Below are positions 8,184-17,176 of a stretch of 64,000 nucleotides of DNA, in pieces (within the stretch, counting starts at the first letter, position 1; every line of letters starts with the position of its first letter). The position numbers and the translations under genes were made by a program. Where the stretch lies: NCBI GenBank assembly GCA_020638695.1, contig JACKIB010000018.1:41370-105369 (forward strand). The letters run 5' to 3'. The notes beneath the pieces were generated by a model. It worked only from the letters and a program-made list of their open reading frames with translations, searched no databases and had not been told where the DNA came from. Origin of the DNA: Planctomycetota bacterium. GTDB lineage: Bacteria; Planctomycetota; UBA1135; UBA2386.

Positions 8184-9518
8184 ATGAGCGGCGGCGGTGA
8201 CGAGGCACTGCTCGCGCGAGTCCTCGCCTGCCCCGACGACGACGCCCCCCGCCGCGCCCTGGCGGAGCGCTGGCGGGCCCGCGGCGACCCGCGCGGCGAG
8301 TTCGTCGAGGTGCAGCTCGCCCTGGCAGACATGCCGCGCTGGCATCCGGATCGACCCGCGCTCGAGTCGCGCCAACTCGCCCTGCAGCGCGCCCACCTGC
8401 AGAGCTGGCGCGACGCACTGCCGCACGGTGACCTGGCGGTGCACTTCCAGCGCGGTTTCGCCTGGTCGGTGTCGGGCACGCCGGCCGAGGTACGCGACGA
8501 CCTCCCCCGGCTGGCCGAGCACGCGCCGGTGACCCATGTCGACCTCGAGGTCGACGAGGACGACGGGCCGGACACGGCGCTTCCCGAGCTCGAGGAATGC
8601 GCCGCCCTGGCGGGCGTTCGCGAGTTGGCGATCTCCGACGGGTTCATCGAACCGGCTGCGTTCGGCGCACTGCTCGCTGCCGACGTGTGGCGGGAACTGC
8701 GCGGCGTCACACTCGGTGACGCGATGTGCTCGCGGCAACACGCGGCGGAACTGGCGCGGGTGCATCCCGCGGCGCCGCTGCGGAGGATCCACCTCGCGGG
8801 CCACATCAGCGGCATCGGCGACGACGGGGTCGACGAGTTGCTGCGCGCGCCGTGCACCGCCGGGCTCGACGAGCTACTGCTGCACGGTCAGGGCCTCACC
8901 GATGGGTCGCTCGTGGCGCTGGCACAGAGCCCGCTGCGCCTGCGGCACCTCGGACTGGCATCGGTCGGCTACCGCGACAACCGCTTCACCGCCGCAGCCG
9001 TGCGTGCCGCGGCGCGGGCCCCCTGGTTGGCGGAACTCGACTCGATCACGCTCACCGGTGCGGCCGAGGGCGATGCGCTACCCGAGCTGCTGGCCGCCGG
9101 GCGCAGCCTGCGCGCCGCGTGGCTGTCGCGCACCGAACTCGACGCCGCCGCATTGCAGGCGATCGTGGACGCGACCGGATTCGCAGACTGGCGCGAACTG
9201 GCCGTCTCCGGCAACCCGATCGGCGACGCCGGTGCACGGGCGCTCGCGGCCGGCCCGGCGCTACCCCGGGTGCTCGCCTTGGCCGGCTGCGGAATCGGGC
9301 CTGACGGACTGCGCGCGCTCGCCGCTGCACCGCCGGTCGACGCCCTCGACCTGCGGGACAACCCGCTGCCGGCCGATGGATGGTCGGCGTTGCTGGCAAT
9401 GGACCGCTTGCCTCGCACCACCGCCCTGATGGTGCACGCGCGCGACTGGCCCGTGGAGCTGGTCGACGCGGTGCGTCGCCGCTACCCGCGGGCCGACCTC
9501 ATCGGCGCCGCGACGTGA
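8184..9518 (+). CDS. TIGR02996-domain leucine-rich-repeat protein
   Basis: 444 residues. The N-terminal 45 residues (EALLARVLACPDDDAPRRALAERWRARGDPRGEFVEVQLAL) match the repeat-companion domain TIGR02996, which is concentrated in planctomycetes and myxobacteria and precedes LRR or WD repeats. The remainder has irregular leucine-rich repeats (LDELLLHGQGLTDGSLVALAQSPLRLRHLGL; FADWRELAVSGNPIGDAGARALA; VDALDLRDNPLPADGW). No signal peptide, so likely cytoplasmic and involved in protein-protein binding. The end overlaps the small convergent membrane gene by 20 bp. Confidence 0.85.
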   Translation: MSGGGDEALLARVLACPDDDAPRRALAERWRARGDPRGEFVEVQLALADMPRWHPDRPALESRQLALQRAHLQSWRDALPHGDLAVHFQRGFAWSVSGTPAEVRDDLPRLAEHAPVTHVDLEVDEDDGPDTALPELEECAALAGVRELAISDGFIEPAAFGALLAADVWRELRGVTLGDAMCSRQHAAELARVHPAAPLRRIHLAGHISGIGDDGVDELLRAPCTAGLDELLLHGQGLTDGSLVALAQSPLRLRHLGLASVGYRDNRFTAAAVRAAARAPWLAELDSITLTGAAEGDALPELLAAGRSLRAAWLSRTELDAAALQAIVDATGFADWRELAVSGNPIGDAGARALAAGPALPRVLALAGCGIGPDGLRALAAAPPVDALDLRDNPLPADGWSALLAMDRLPRTTALMVHARDWPVELVDAVRRRYPRADLIGAAT

Positions 9519-9714
9519 TCCAGGTCCAAGGCGCGACCACCAGGAGCAGCACGGCGAGCAGCGTCAGGAACGGCACGGCGAGCCACAATCCGATGGTCGA
9601 CCACAGCGGGGCGTCGCACACGCGCCCCAGCAGATGCAACGCCAGGCCGACCAGCAGCAATACTCCGAGCGCGGTGACGGTGCTCGGACCGAACAAGAGC
9701 TGCTTGACGCTCAT
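9499..9714 (-). CDS. Small two-helix membrane protein
   Basis: 71 residues from the ATG at 9714. Two hydrophobic stretches (ALGVLLLVGLALHLLG and IGLWLAVPFLTLLAVLLLVVAPW) indicate an inner-membrane hairpin; the tail is basic (SRRR). Not recognised. It converges with the LRR gene and overlaps its last codons. Remnants of family C and A elements lie directly upstream of the start. Moderate confidence because the gene is short and unconserved as far as can be judged. Confidence 0.5.
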   Translation of the reverse strand: MSVKQLLFGPSTVTALGVLLLVGLALHLLGRVCDAPLWSTIGLWLAVPFLTLLAVLLLVVAPWTWITSRRR

Positions 9715-9726
9715 TCGCTGGGGGGT

Positions 9727-9800
9727 GTGTCCGAAGTTCGTTGCACATGGCGTCGAGTCATGCGGTTCGCTCGCGAGGAGCTGCGACGGCACGGCTTGTC
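9727..9800. mobile_element. Family C element, 5' fragment
   Basis: Starts GTGTCCGAAGTTCGTTGCACA and continues to GACGGCACGGCTTGT. It aligns with the first half of the complete family C copy at 35530, with small indels. The right half is missing and a family A fragment follows within 7 bp. Confidence 0.6.
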
Positions 9801-9806
9801 ACCCCA

Positions 9807-9847
9807 CTCGGAGTCTGCGCCACAGAAGGGTGATTCAGGAGGTGCGA
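9807..9847. mobile_element. Family A element, left-end fragment
   Basis: Sequence CTCGGAGTCTGCGCCACAGA followed by AGGGTGATTCAGGAGGTGCG matches the first 41 bp of family A, with the boundary CTAG mutated to CTCG. The remainder of the element is absent, so this is a decayed or recombined end. Confidence 0.7.
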
Positions 9848-9996
9848 CAGGCGCTTGCGGTGCTGCAGTCATCGGCTGGTGAGACGCGCGGGCTCGCTCC
9901 TGGGTCGGCGTCCGGGTGTGCGGTTCCACGCGGGTCGCCGTCCGGGCGGCCCGTGGACGGCTTCGGAATCCGCGGACGCACGACCGCTCTGGCACC

Positions 9997-10830
9997 TCAG
10001 CGCCGCGCAACGAACTGCTCCAGCGCGTCGCGTAGCTCCGGTCCGACCCGCCACAGATCGACGTGCCCTGCGCCGTGTACCCACACCAGCTGCGCGTCCG
10101 CCGCACCACTCGCATTCCGCAACGCCTCCGTGACTCCCGCGCCGACCTTGGCATCGGTGTCTCCGCAGACCAGCAGCGTCGGAACGCACAGCCGCGAGAT
10201 CAAGTCGCGCGGCCGGAGCCAACGGGCATCCGCGCGCATCCACAGGGTCGCGGAGACGCGCAGTGGCCAGAGCAGCAGGCTCGGCAGTGGAAGCCACGGC
10301 ACTCGGTTGTACAGGGCCGATTCGATGTCGCCGTAGCAGGCTTCCAGCACCGCGAAGTCCCAGTCCAATCCACCTCGTTGCGCAGCGCTGTACACGATCG
10401 CCGCGGCGCCGAGGGACTGCCCGTGGGCGGCGACCCGCACGAAGCCGCGCTCGCCCAGCCAGCGGCGCCACGCCCGCAAGTCGATGGCCTCGTACCAGCC
10501 CATACTGACGCGCTGCGGATCACTGGCCCCGGTGCCGCGCAGGTCGACCAACAGCGTCGACCAACCGTGGTCCAGATACCATCGCGCCCGATCCAGCATC
10601 GCGGTTCGATTGCCGCGGATGCCGGCTGCGAGCACCACACAGCGATCGCTCGCGGTTCCGGCCGCAACCAGCCAGCCGCGCACGGTGACGTGGTCCTCGG
10701 TGTGCAACTCCACGTCCAGCACGGGCCGGCCCGCAAGTGCGTCGAGCCTCGGGATCGCGGCCGGTGCCGGACGCGTCACCAACCAGCCGCCGCAGGCCCC
10801 CGCAGCCAGCCACAGCGCCGACAGCAGCAC
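9997..10830 (-). CDS. Membrane-anchored alpha/beta hydrolase
   Basis: 277 residues. One N-terminal hydrophobic helix (LLSALWLAAGACGGWLV) anchors an alpha/beta hydrolase domain. The nucleophile elbow is HGQSLGA with S139; the acid is likely D224 or D226 in CGDTDAKVG and the base H256 in GAGHVDL. LAAGIRGNRTAMLDRARWYLDHGWSTLLVDLRGTGASD is typical of the DUF3887/BAAT-like and serine aminopeptidase S33 hydrolases. Substrate unknown. It stands alone about 110 bp beyond the end of the large envelope gene cluster and may be transcribed with it. Confidence 0.85.
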   Translation of the reverse strand: MLLSALWLAAGACGGWLVTRPAPAAIPRLDALAGRPVLDVELHTEDHVTVRGWLVAAGTASDRCVVLAAGIRGNRTAMLDRARWYLDHGWSTLLVDLRGTGASDPQRVSMGWYEAIDLRAWRRWLGERGFVRVAAHGQSLGAAAIVYSAAQRGGLDWDFAVLEACYGDIESALYNRVPWLPLPSLLLWPLRVSATLWMRADARWLRPRDLISRLCVPTLLVCGDTDAKVGAGVTEALRNASGAADAQLVWVHGAGHVDLWRVGPELRDALEQFVARR

Positions 10831-10940
10831 CGCGTAGCGCCACCGTCGGCTCCGCCGTCGCGCGGGCGCAAGGCTCCGGGACTCTGATCCGCTGCCCGCC
10901 AGACCCCGCGGTGCGGCGGCCCGCGAACTGTCCGGCGGTG

Positions 10941-12119
10941 CTATTTGTCGGGCACCCCGCCCGGACGCTTGTCACCCTTGCCCGGCTCCTCCCAGGGGAG
11001 TCGGTCCGGATCGGCCTTGTCCGCCGGCTTCTTGGCTTCCATCTGCGCGTCGGGGACCTTTTCGAGGAACACGGTCAGGCCGTACTCCTCGTCCTTGCTG
11101 CGCACCTTCACGTAGACCGAGTCGCCTGCCATCTTGATGCCGACGAGCATCTGCAGGTGGAAGCTGTTCTCGACCTTGACGCCATCGATCTCGACGACGA
11201 CATCGTCCTTCTTCAGGCCGGCGCGGTGCGCGGCACCTTTGGGGGCGACCTTGCTGATCTTGGCCCCCGGACCGAGATGGGAGTGGTCCATGTCGATGCC
11301 GAGGTACCCGCGGTGCAGGATCTCGCCCGCCTTCATCTTCTCGATCAGCTGCGGGATGTCGGAGATGGTGGCCGCGAAGCCGATCCCGGAGTCGTAGAGG
11401 TCGATGTTCGCCTTGCGGCCGGTCGCGTCCATCGGCACCGCAATGCCCATCACCCGGCCTTCGATGTCGACCACCGGACCACCGTAGTTGGCGGGACTGG
11501 TGTAGGCGTCGGTCTGCAGGGCGCGGCCGAACACCCGTCGTGTCGCGGAGACCACCCCCATGTGCACGCTCGGGTCCTTCGCGCCGAACGTGCGACCGAG
11601 CACGAACGCCCAGCTGCCGACCTTGATCGTCTTGGGATCGACGAACTCGGGCACCGGCAGGTCGGTTGCATCGACCTTGACCAGGGCGATCTGCCGGCTG
11701 ACGTCTTCACCTTTGCGCACCGCGGTGAACGAACGCCCGTCGGCCAACGTGATCAGGATCGTGGTCGGGTCGTAGTTCAGCGCAAACTTCGAGATCAGCA
11801 CCCAGCCGTCAGCACTCAACACGATGCCGGTGGTCGCGCCGTGGGATTGCGCGAAGCCGCTCATCCCGAGCGGCGGCGGCTTCTTCTTGCCAGGGGGTTT
11901 CTTGGCGCCAGGCGTCGGCGCCGGCTTGGGCTGCCACTTCGCATCGGTCTTGCGGGTGCCGCCGAAGGTCTGCACCGTCACAGTCGACGGCCCGACTTTG
12001 TCCATCGCCGCGTGCAGCACGTTCTGCATCGCGGCGAAGTCGTAGCGGATCGGACTGCCCTGGGCGGAGAGTGCCCCGGCGAGCAGGGTGGCGGCAACGA
12101 CGTTCAGGGTGTGGCTCAT
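10941..12119 (-). CDS. HtrA/S1C-like PDZ protein without catalytic triad (pseudoprotease 2)
   Basis: 392 residues with signal peptide (NVVAATLLAGALSAQG), a Pro/Lys-rich linker (61-84), a trypsin-like domain and one PDZ domain (about 290-365, GYLGIDMD...GAAHRAGLKKDDVVVEIDG). The three catalytic positions are substituted: the NNHVV block reads SKFAL (His to F112), the Asp block SRQIALVKV (Asp to Q143) and GNSGGP reads ANYGGPVV (Ser to Y212). A lectin-like, chaperone or scaffold role on periplasmic substrates is therefore more likely than proteolysis. The start ATG overlaps the upstream stop (TGATG). Last gene of the envelope cluster. Confidence 0.85.
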   Translation of the reverse strand: MSHTLNVVAATLLAGALSAQGSPIRYDFAAMQNVLHAAMDKVGPSTVTVQTFGGTRKTDAKWQPKPAPTPGAKKPPGKKKPPPLGMSGFAQSHGATTGIVLSADGWVLISKFALNYDPTTILITLADGRSFTAVRKGEDVSRQIALVKVDATDLPVPEFVDPKTIKVGSWAFVLGRTFGAKDPSVHMGVVSATRRVFGRALQTDAYTSPANYGGPVVDIEGRVMGIAVPMDATGRKANIDLYDSGIGFAATISDIPQLIEKMKAGEILHRGYLGIDMDHSHLGPGAKISKVAPKGAAHRAGLKKDDVVVEIDGVKVENSFHLQMLVGIKMAGDSVYVKVRSKDEEYGLTVFLEKVPDAQMEAKKPADKADPDRLPWEEPGKGDKRPGGVPDK

Positions 12120-13171
12120 CACTTCACCTCGGCCAGCTTGAGTTCGGTCTGACTCACCTTGCGCCCGCGCTTGAAGGTGACGGTGATGGTCTGACCCGGC
12201 TTGTACTTCTCCATGATGAGATTGAAGTCCTTGCACGTGTGCACCACCTTGCGGTCGATCTGCACGATCAGGTCGTCCGGCCGCAACCCGGCGGTACGGC
12301 CCGGTGACCCGCGCGCGACGCGTTCCACGTAGGCCGGCGGCGAAACCCGGCGGCCGTGGTCGAACAGCTCGATGCCGTGGAACACCGGCACCACCTTGAC
12401 GGCTCGCTCCGGCTCGACCGCGCCGGCCTTGCCGCGGGTGATGCAGCGCTGGATGTAGCCGATCAGCTCACCGGTGGGGATCGCTGCGGACACTTGGGAG
12501 TTGGTCTCGGTCGACTCGACGATCTTGGTGTTGAGCCCGATCCACTCGCCACCGACCGTGAACAACCCACCACCGTAGTGTCCGGGGTTGTTCGGCGCGT
12601 CGGTGACGATCAGCTCGCCGCCGTAGTCGACGTCTTGCAGGTGGTAGCGCAGACCGGAACGCATGCGGCTGACGATCACGCCGAGCGTGACCGAGAGCTT
12701 CTCCGAGAACTCGGCGAGGCGGAAGCAGTTGCCGATCGACACCACGAAGGTGCCATTGCGGTGCTTCTGCTCCTTGGCGATCGTCAGCGGCACCAGGGGC
12801 TGCTTGAGCTTCTTCAGGTCCTCGTCCTTGATCTTCAGGATCCGAACCCCGTAGGTCTCGTCCGCCGGATACACCTCGACCTGGCACACCGTCCCGTCGT
12901 GCAGGACCACCTTGGTGCGCTCCTCCTGGATCAGGATCAGATCGAGAGTCAGCACGTGACCCTTGTCGCTGACCAGGATCCCGGTCGAGTACGACTGAAT
13001 GGTCTTGAGCCCCGACGCACCGTGCACCTTGACCAGACTCGGCAAGAGCTTCGCGACCGTCTTCTCGATCGCGGTCTTCGGAGTCCGATCGGGGAATGCG
13101 TAGAAGCCACCGCCGCCTTGGGCCGCGACCACCGCGGCGAACAGGAGCACACAACCCATCTTGCAGATCAT
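12119..13171 (-). CDS. HtrA/S1C-like PDZ protein without catalytic triad (pseudoprotease 1)
   Basis: 350 residues; the ATG at 13171 overlaps the previous stop (ATGA) and is followed by a signal peptide (MGCVLLFAAVVAAQG). The fold is HtrA-like (STGILVSDKGHVLTLDLIL; SVTLGVIVSRM) with a C-terminal PDZ (GSPGRTAGLRPDDLIVQID). All three catalytic positions are changed: NHVV to LDLIL, the Asp in the ETYGVRILKI block to Gly, and NPGNSGGPL to NPGHYGGGL, with Tyr at 199. The Ser-to-Tyr change is shared with the neighbour although the surrounding sequence is very different. Function unknown; probably exported. Confidence 0.85.
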   Translation of the reverse strand: MICKMGCVLLFAAVVAAQGGGGFYAFPDRTPKTAIEKTVAKLLPSLVKVHGASGLKTIQSYSTGILVSDKGHVLTLDLILIQEERTKVVLHDGTVCQVEVYPADETYGVRILKIKDEDLKKLKQPLVPLTIAKEQKHRNGTFVVSIGNCFRLAEFSEKLSVTLGVIVSRMRSGLRYHLQDVDYGGELIVTDAPNNPGHYGGGLFTVGGEWIGLNTKIVESTETNSQVSAAIPTGELIGYIQRCITRGKAGAVEPERAVKVVPVFHGIELFDHGRRVSPPAYVERVARGSPGRTAGLRPDDLIVQIDRKVVHTCKDFNLIMEKYKPGQTITVTFKRGRKVSQTELKLAEVK

Positions 13172-14850
13172 TGCGCCGGCCTCTCGAACAGCTTGGCGTC
13201 GGGAAGCGGGTCGTAACCCACCGCGAGCTTCCACCCGGGTGACAGCTCGCTCCGATCGGTGATGATCCACGCCTGCTCCCCCACCGCCCGCAGGTCGACG
13301 AGCTTGCGCAACAGCGGGTCGCGGTAGCTGTACCCCGCGGGCTCACCGTCCTCGAAGTAGTAGACCTCGTACTCGCTGGGCCCCGGAATGCGGAAACGGA
13401 AGGCCGGGCGCCCGAGCGCCTGCACACCACCTTCCAGTGTGGATTCGGCGAGCGCTTTGGCGCGGTCCTTGCCCCGCCACAGCCACGGGTTGAGCAGGAA
13501 CTCGCGGTCGAGCTTCTGCCGCTCGTCGTCGCTGAGACCGGTCGAGCGGCCGTCGCGCAGCTGGAACCCGTCGTCCTTGCCGAGCCGCACCAGCGTGATC
13601 TTGCCGTCGGTCCAGCGCAGCCGATCACCCAGGCGGTTCATCTCGATCTTCTCGCCCTTGGGCCCGGTGAGGGTCACCGTCGCCCCGTCGACCGGATCAC
13701 CCGAGCGACCGACGTTGCGCGACAGCGCGACCCGCGACAGCTTGCGGTGTTCGACCTTCGCGAACCGCTCGTAGCGACTCGAACCGGTATCCAGCGTGCG
13801 CAACCGCAGCCACACGCGCCGCTCGTCGCCGAAGCCACCATTGCCGAGGTGGCGCCGATAGCCCAGCGTCACCCAGCAGTCGGCCGGCAGCACACCGACC
13901 AAGGTGGCCAGCTGGTTGGCGCTCTTGACCGCGTCGTTGTTGAACAGTGTCAGCTGATCGCCGATCTCGACGCCCAGCTTGGCGGCCGCGGAGTCGGCGA
14001 ACGTCGACTGCACGATCACGTGCGGCTCGGTCTCGCCCGGCGACTTCATGAACCAAGCGTTGAGGTCGAGGGTCCCGTGCTCGGCGTGGCGCCCGGCCAT
14101 CATGTCGGCGAGGAAGTTGCGGATCTGGTTGCTGGCGATCGCAAAGCCGACCCCGGTGTTGACGCGGCCGCGGTCGCGGATGGTGATCCGCCCGTTGATG
14201 CCGACCACCTCGCCGCGCTCGTTGAACAGTGGACCGCCCGAGTTGCCCGGGTTCACCGGTGCGTCCACCTGGATGCAGTCCGGGTAGACCAACATCCGGT
14301 TGCCGCCACCGGGCTGGTAGCGGTGGGTGCCGGACACGATGCCCCAGGTGAGGGTCGGGGTGAAGTCGTTGGCCAGCAGGAACGGGTTGCCCATCGCGAA
14401 CACCGTCTCGCCGACCAGCAGCGCGTCGGAGTCGCCGAGCGGTGAGTACGGGAACGGTTTGCCGTCCGGACGCGGGTGCAACAGCAGGATTGCCAAGTCG
14501 CTCCCGGGATCGATCCCCAGCACGTCGGCCTTGTACAGCTTGCCGTCGGGCAGACCGATCTTCATGACCTTGTTGGACGGATCGTCGTCGCGCTTGGCCT
14601 TGGCTCCCTTGGCGCCGGGCTTGGGCCTGCCGCGCTTCTGCACCACGTGGAAGTTCGAGACGATGAAACCGAGCGGGTCGATGATCACCCCGGAACCGCC
14701 GCCGGGCGAGTCCAGCGCCATCACGGAACACACCGAAGGCTGCACCTTGGCGACCACGGTCGTGCGCGCGGTCTCGGCCTTGCGTACGAGATCGAGATCT
14801 CCCGGTTCCTGGGGGGAAACCAGGGAGAACAAGAGGGACAGGGTCAACAT
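13168..14850 (-). CDS. HtrA/DegP-like serine protease with intact triad
   Basis: 560 residues, N-terminal signal (MLTLSLLFSLVSPQE). The trypsin-like domain keeps H68 (SNFHVV), D118 (GSDLAILLL) and S204 (PGNSGGPL), so proteolysis is expected. A basic, Gly/Lys-rich insertion (72-93) follows the His loop. A PDZ-like region (VIVQSTFADSAAAKLGVEIGDQLTLFNND) precedes a C-terminal domain of about 200 residues with no recognised family. Exported to the periplasm. The gene overlaps two catalytically dead homologues downstream, suggesting they act as partners or regulators. No Lon or MoxR gene is present nearby. Confidence 0.88.
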   Translation of the reverse strand: MLTLSLLFSLVSPQEPGDLDLVRKAETARTTVVAKVQPSVCSVMALDSPGGGSGVIIDPLGFIVSNFHVVQKRGRPKPGAKGAKAKRDDDPSNKVMKIGLPDGKLYKADVLGIDPGSDLAILLLHPRPDGKPFPYSPLGDSDALLVGETVFAMGNPFLLANDFTPTLTWGIVSGTHRYQPGGGNRMLVYPDCIQVDAPVNPGNSGGPLFNERGEVVGINGRITIRDRGRVNTGVGFAIASNQIRNFLADMMAGRHAEHGTLDLNAWFMKSPGETEPHVIVQSTFADSAAAKLGVEIGDQLTLFNNDAVKSANQLATLVGVLPADCWVTLGYRRHLGNGGFGDERRVWLRLRTLDTGSSRYERFAKVEHRKLSRVALSRNVGRSGDPVDGATVTLTGPKGEKIEMNRLGDRLRWTDGKITLVRLGKDDGFQLRDGRSTGLSDDERQKLDREFLLNPWLWRGKDRAKALAESTLEGGVQALGRPAFRFRIPGPSEYEVYYFEDGEPAGYSYRDPLLRKLVDLRAVGEQAWIITDRSELSPGWKLAVGYDPLPDAKLFERPAQ

Positions 14851-14852
14851 GG

Positions 14853-16097
14853 TCAGGTTCCTTGCTTGACGACCCGCGCCTCGGCGAACACGCAGTGGTC
14901 GCCGAAGTCGAAGTTCTTGCCGAAGTCCGCCTCGATGGTCAGCGCCTGCACCTTGGCGACCGGCACGCGGATGCTCTCGGGAGCGCTCTCGAGCGTGATC
15001 GGCTTGGACTCGTACAGCACGCGCTTGCCATCGCGCACGCGGAACACGGCATGCGCCGGGCCGGTGCTGCGACTGTCGATGGCGATCACCGCCTCGAAGT
15101 AGTCGAACGCGCCACCGATGTCGTAGGTCAGCCGCGTCCTGGGGATCAGGACCAACCCGTTCTCCGCCTTGCGCGGCTGACTACCACCGAGCTGAATGCC
15201 GGGACCCAAGGGGCTGCGGTTGATCAGCCAGGGCTTCTTGGTGCGGAACGCACCGACCTGCTCGACCTTGGACGGCTTGAGGTCGGACAGGAACACGAGG
15301 CGGTCGCTCTCGACCTCGACTTCCTCCAACAACTTGCCCGGTACCGTCAAGGTGACGCGCTCCTCGAGGGCGACGTGCCAGCTGTCGTTCTCCATCTTCT
15401 CGAGTCGACCGCGGATCCGCGTTCCGCCGCGCACCCCCAAGACCACCCGCGGACGTGGCAGCGGGTCGGCACGGAACCCCGACGCGGTGCTCATCACGAT
15501 CCCGTAGAGCCCCGAGATCCGCCGCGACTGCGCCTTGCCGCCGGCTAGGTAGCGAACCGAGTCGCCACTGAAGCCTTCGATGGTGACGCTGCGCTGCACC
15601 ACCTTGCTCTCCGTCTTGAAGTAGATCAGGTCCTGATCGTCCTTCGGCTGCGCCATGTACTTGGCGAACCCACCGTCGTTGGGCGCCTCGAGTTTGGCGA
15701 ACCGGATCGCCTGGATCCGGCTGAGCGGCATCTTCACCTCGCCGGTGAACAGCGGCGAGGTCAGCGCGATGGTGCGCTCGGCGCCCTCGCGCGCAGTGGC
15801 TGGCAACTCGAGACCACTCCGCAACAGCACGAACCCCTGCCTGGGGATCGGCGTCGGGTGCCGCTTGTGCAGCCGGATCAACCGCAGCGCACCGAGATCC
15901 AGCGTGGCTGCGGCACCCTCGGGTCGCACGATCGCGACCCGACCCGCCGCATCGACACCCTTGAGCGTTCCGTCCTCGGCCTTGCCGTGGATGGGCACGA
16001 AGGTGTCGTGGGTGGTTTCCTGAGCCGTACCACCCGCCGCCAAGACCAGCGTGAGAGCGAGCCGCCCCCACGCTGCCGCGCACCGGCGTTGTTTCAC
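14853..16097 (-). CDS. Secreted NPCBM-domain protein
   Basis: 414 residues with a signal peptide (RLALTLVLAAGGTAQE). The C-terminal ~150 residues (PWLINRSPLGPGIQLGG ... TRLTYDIGGAFDYFEAVIAID ... RVPVAKVQALTIEADFGKNFDFGDHCVFAEARVV) match the NPCBM/NEW2 fold, a putative carbohydrate-binding module common in planctomycetes. The N-terminal half has beta-rich repeats (LPLSRIQAIRF type) that resemble a Sm-like/SH3 barrel seen in the divergent gene at 30.2 kb. The GTG start overlaps the TPR gene stop (GTGA); 2 bp separate it from the protease. Probably a surface or periplasmic glycan-binding component. Confidence 0.8.
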   Translation of the reverse strand: MKQRRCAAAWGRLALTLVLAAGGTAQETTHDTFVPIHGKAEDGTLKGVDAAGRVAIVRPEGAAATLDLGALRLIRLHKRHPTPIPRQGFVLLRSGLELPATAREGAERTIALTSPLFTGEVKMPLSRIQAIRFAKLEAPNDGGFAKYMAQPKDDQDLIYFKTESKVVQRSVTIEGFSGDSVRYLAGGKAQSRRISGLYGIVMSTASGFRADPLPRPRVVLGVRGGTRIRGRLEKMENDSWHVALEERVTLTVPGKLLEEVEVESDRLVFLSDLKPSKVEQVGAFRTKKPWLINRSPLGPGIQLGGSQPRKAENGLVLIPRTRLTYDIGGAFDYFEAVIAIDSRSTGPAHAVFRVRDGKRVLYESKPITLESAPESIRVPVAKVQALTIEADFGKNFDFGDHCVFAEARVVKQGT

Positions 16098-17086
16098 TTA
16101 CCTGACTTGCCGAGCCGCTTGTAGAAGCCCTTGAGCATCTTCTTGTACTTGGGCGACATCTTGTCGTTGATCTCCGCCTCGATGGCCTTGCGGTCGCCCT
16201 TGTTCAGGTCGCCCCACTTCTCCGCGACCTTGGGGGGTGCCTTCTTCAGCACACCCTTGGTCGCCTCGCCGGGAGGCAACTTGCTTTCGCTCGCCGGGTT
16301 GATGCCACCGGCACCACCGGGAGGGCCACCGCTCTTGTTCTCCTGCTTCTCCAGCATCTCGATGATCTTCTGCAGCTCGTCGATCACCATCTTCTGCTTG
16401 TCCTGCGTCTTCTTGCCGGTGTCCGTCTTGCGGATCTTCCGCTCGCAGAACTTCATGATGTCGGAGATGTCGTGCAGCACCCCCTCCTGGCGCTCGAGCT
16501 CGGCCTTGATCTGCGCGGCGCTCGAACGCAACCGTTCCGGTGCGTTCGGAAACTCGCGCAGGAAGGCGGCAAAGAACCGGATCGCCTTCTCGCGCTCCGG
16601 GACCTTCGCCAAGGCGTTGCCATAGAAATAGATGACTTCGGAGTCGAGCGGCGTGCGGTTGAGGTCCTTCTCGACGAAGTCCGCCATGATGGTCGCAGCC
16701 TGCTCGGGGTCGTCGGCGTTGAGGAACACGCGCGCCAGTTGGTAGCGGGCATAAGCCTGCACGTACGGGTCGCGGTTGTTCTCCAGCACCTTGGTCAGCT
16801 CCAGCGCCGCGCGCGGCTCCTCCTTGTCGGCGAGAGCGCACGCGTCGCGGTAGTCGGAGAACCGTGCACGGAGGAGGTCGTCCACCGCGTGTTTGGCGGA
16901 CTCTTCCTCGACGCCCTTGGCGAACCGGTCGAGCTGCTCGGTGGTGGCACCGAGCCCCTTGACGTGGGCGACGAACACCGACTGGTCGAACGGCTTGAAC
17001 GCCAACGCCACGGCGGGCTTGGCAGGCTCCTGTGCCGCGAGCATCCCGAGGGAGGCGAAGGCGGCGATCGTGATTCTGAACATCAT
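16094..17086 (-). CDS. Secreted TPR/coiled-coil protein
   Basis: 330 residues with signal peptide (ITIAAFASLGMLAAQE). Residues 70-190 form tetratricopeptide-like helices (EPRAALELTKVLENNRDPYVQAYARYQLARVFL; YFYGNALAKVPEREKAIRFFAAFLREFPNAPERL). A coiled coil (KQKMVIDELQKIIEMLEKQENKS) and a Gly/Pro linker precede a basic C-terminus (KKMLKGFYKRLGKSGK). No enzyme motif. It lies in the envelope cluster directly upstream of the NPCBM gene, and a strong hairpin separates it from the coiled-coil gene before it. Confidence 0.8.
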   Translation of the reverse strand: MMFRITIAAFASLGMLAAQEPAKPAVALAFKPFDQSVFVAHVKGLGATTEQLDRFAKGVEEESAKHAVDDLLRARFSDYRDACALADKEEPRAALELTKVLENNRDPYVQAYARYQLARVFLNADDPEQAATIMADFVEKDLNRTPLDSEVIYFYGNALAKVPEREKAIRFFAAFLREFPNAPERLRSSAAQIKAELERQEGVLHDISDIMKFCERKIRKTDTGKKTQDKQKMVIDELQKIIEMLEKQENKSGGPPGGAGGINPASESKLPPGEATKGVLKKAPPKVAEKWGDLNKGDRKAIEAEINDKMSPKYKKMLKGFYKRLGKSGK

Positions 17087-17134
17087 GGCGGGTCTCTCGG
17101 GTTGCGCTGGTCGCGACTTCCTGGCGTCGGTCTC

Positions 17135-17162
17135 GGCGGCGGCGTGTCACCACGCCGCCGCC
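17135..17162 (-). terminator. Strong intra-cluster hairpin
   Basis: Perfect 12-bp GC-only-plus-T stem (GGCGGCGGCGTG with CACGCCGCCGCC) and a 4-nt loop. It lies between the coiled-coil gene and the TPR gene, which are 90 bp apart. No U-tract follows, so it may be an attenuator, an RNA-processing or stability element, or a Rho-assisted end that divides the cluster. Confidence 0.5.
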
Positions 17163-17176
17163 CACGGATCACCGGA

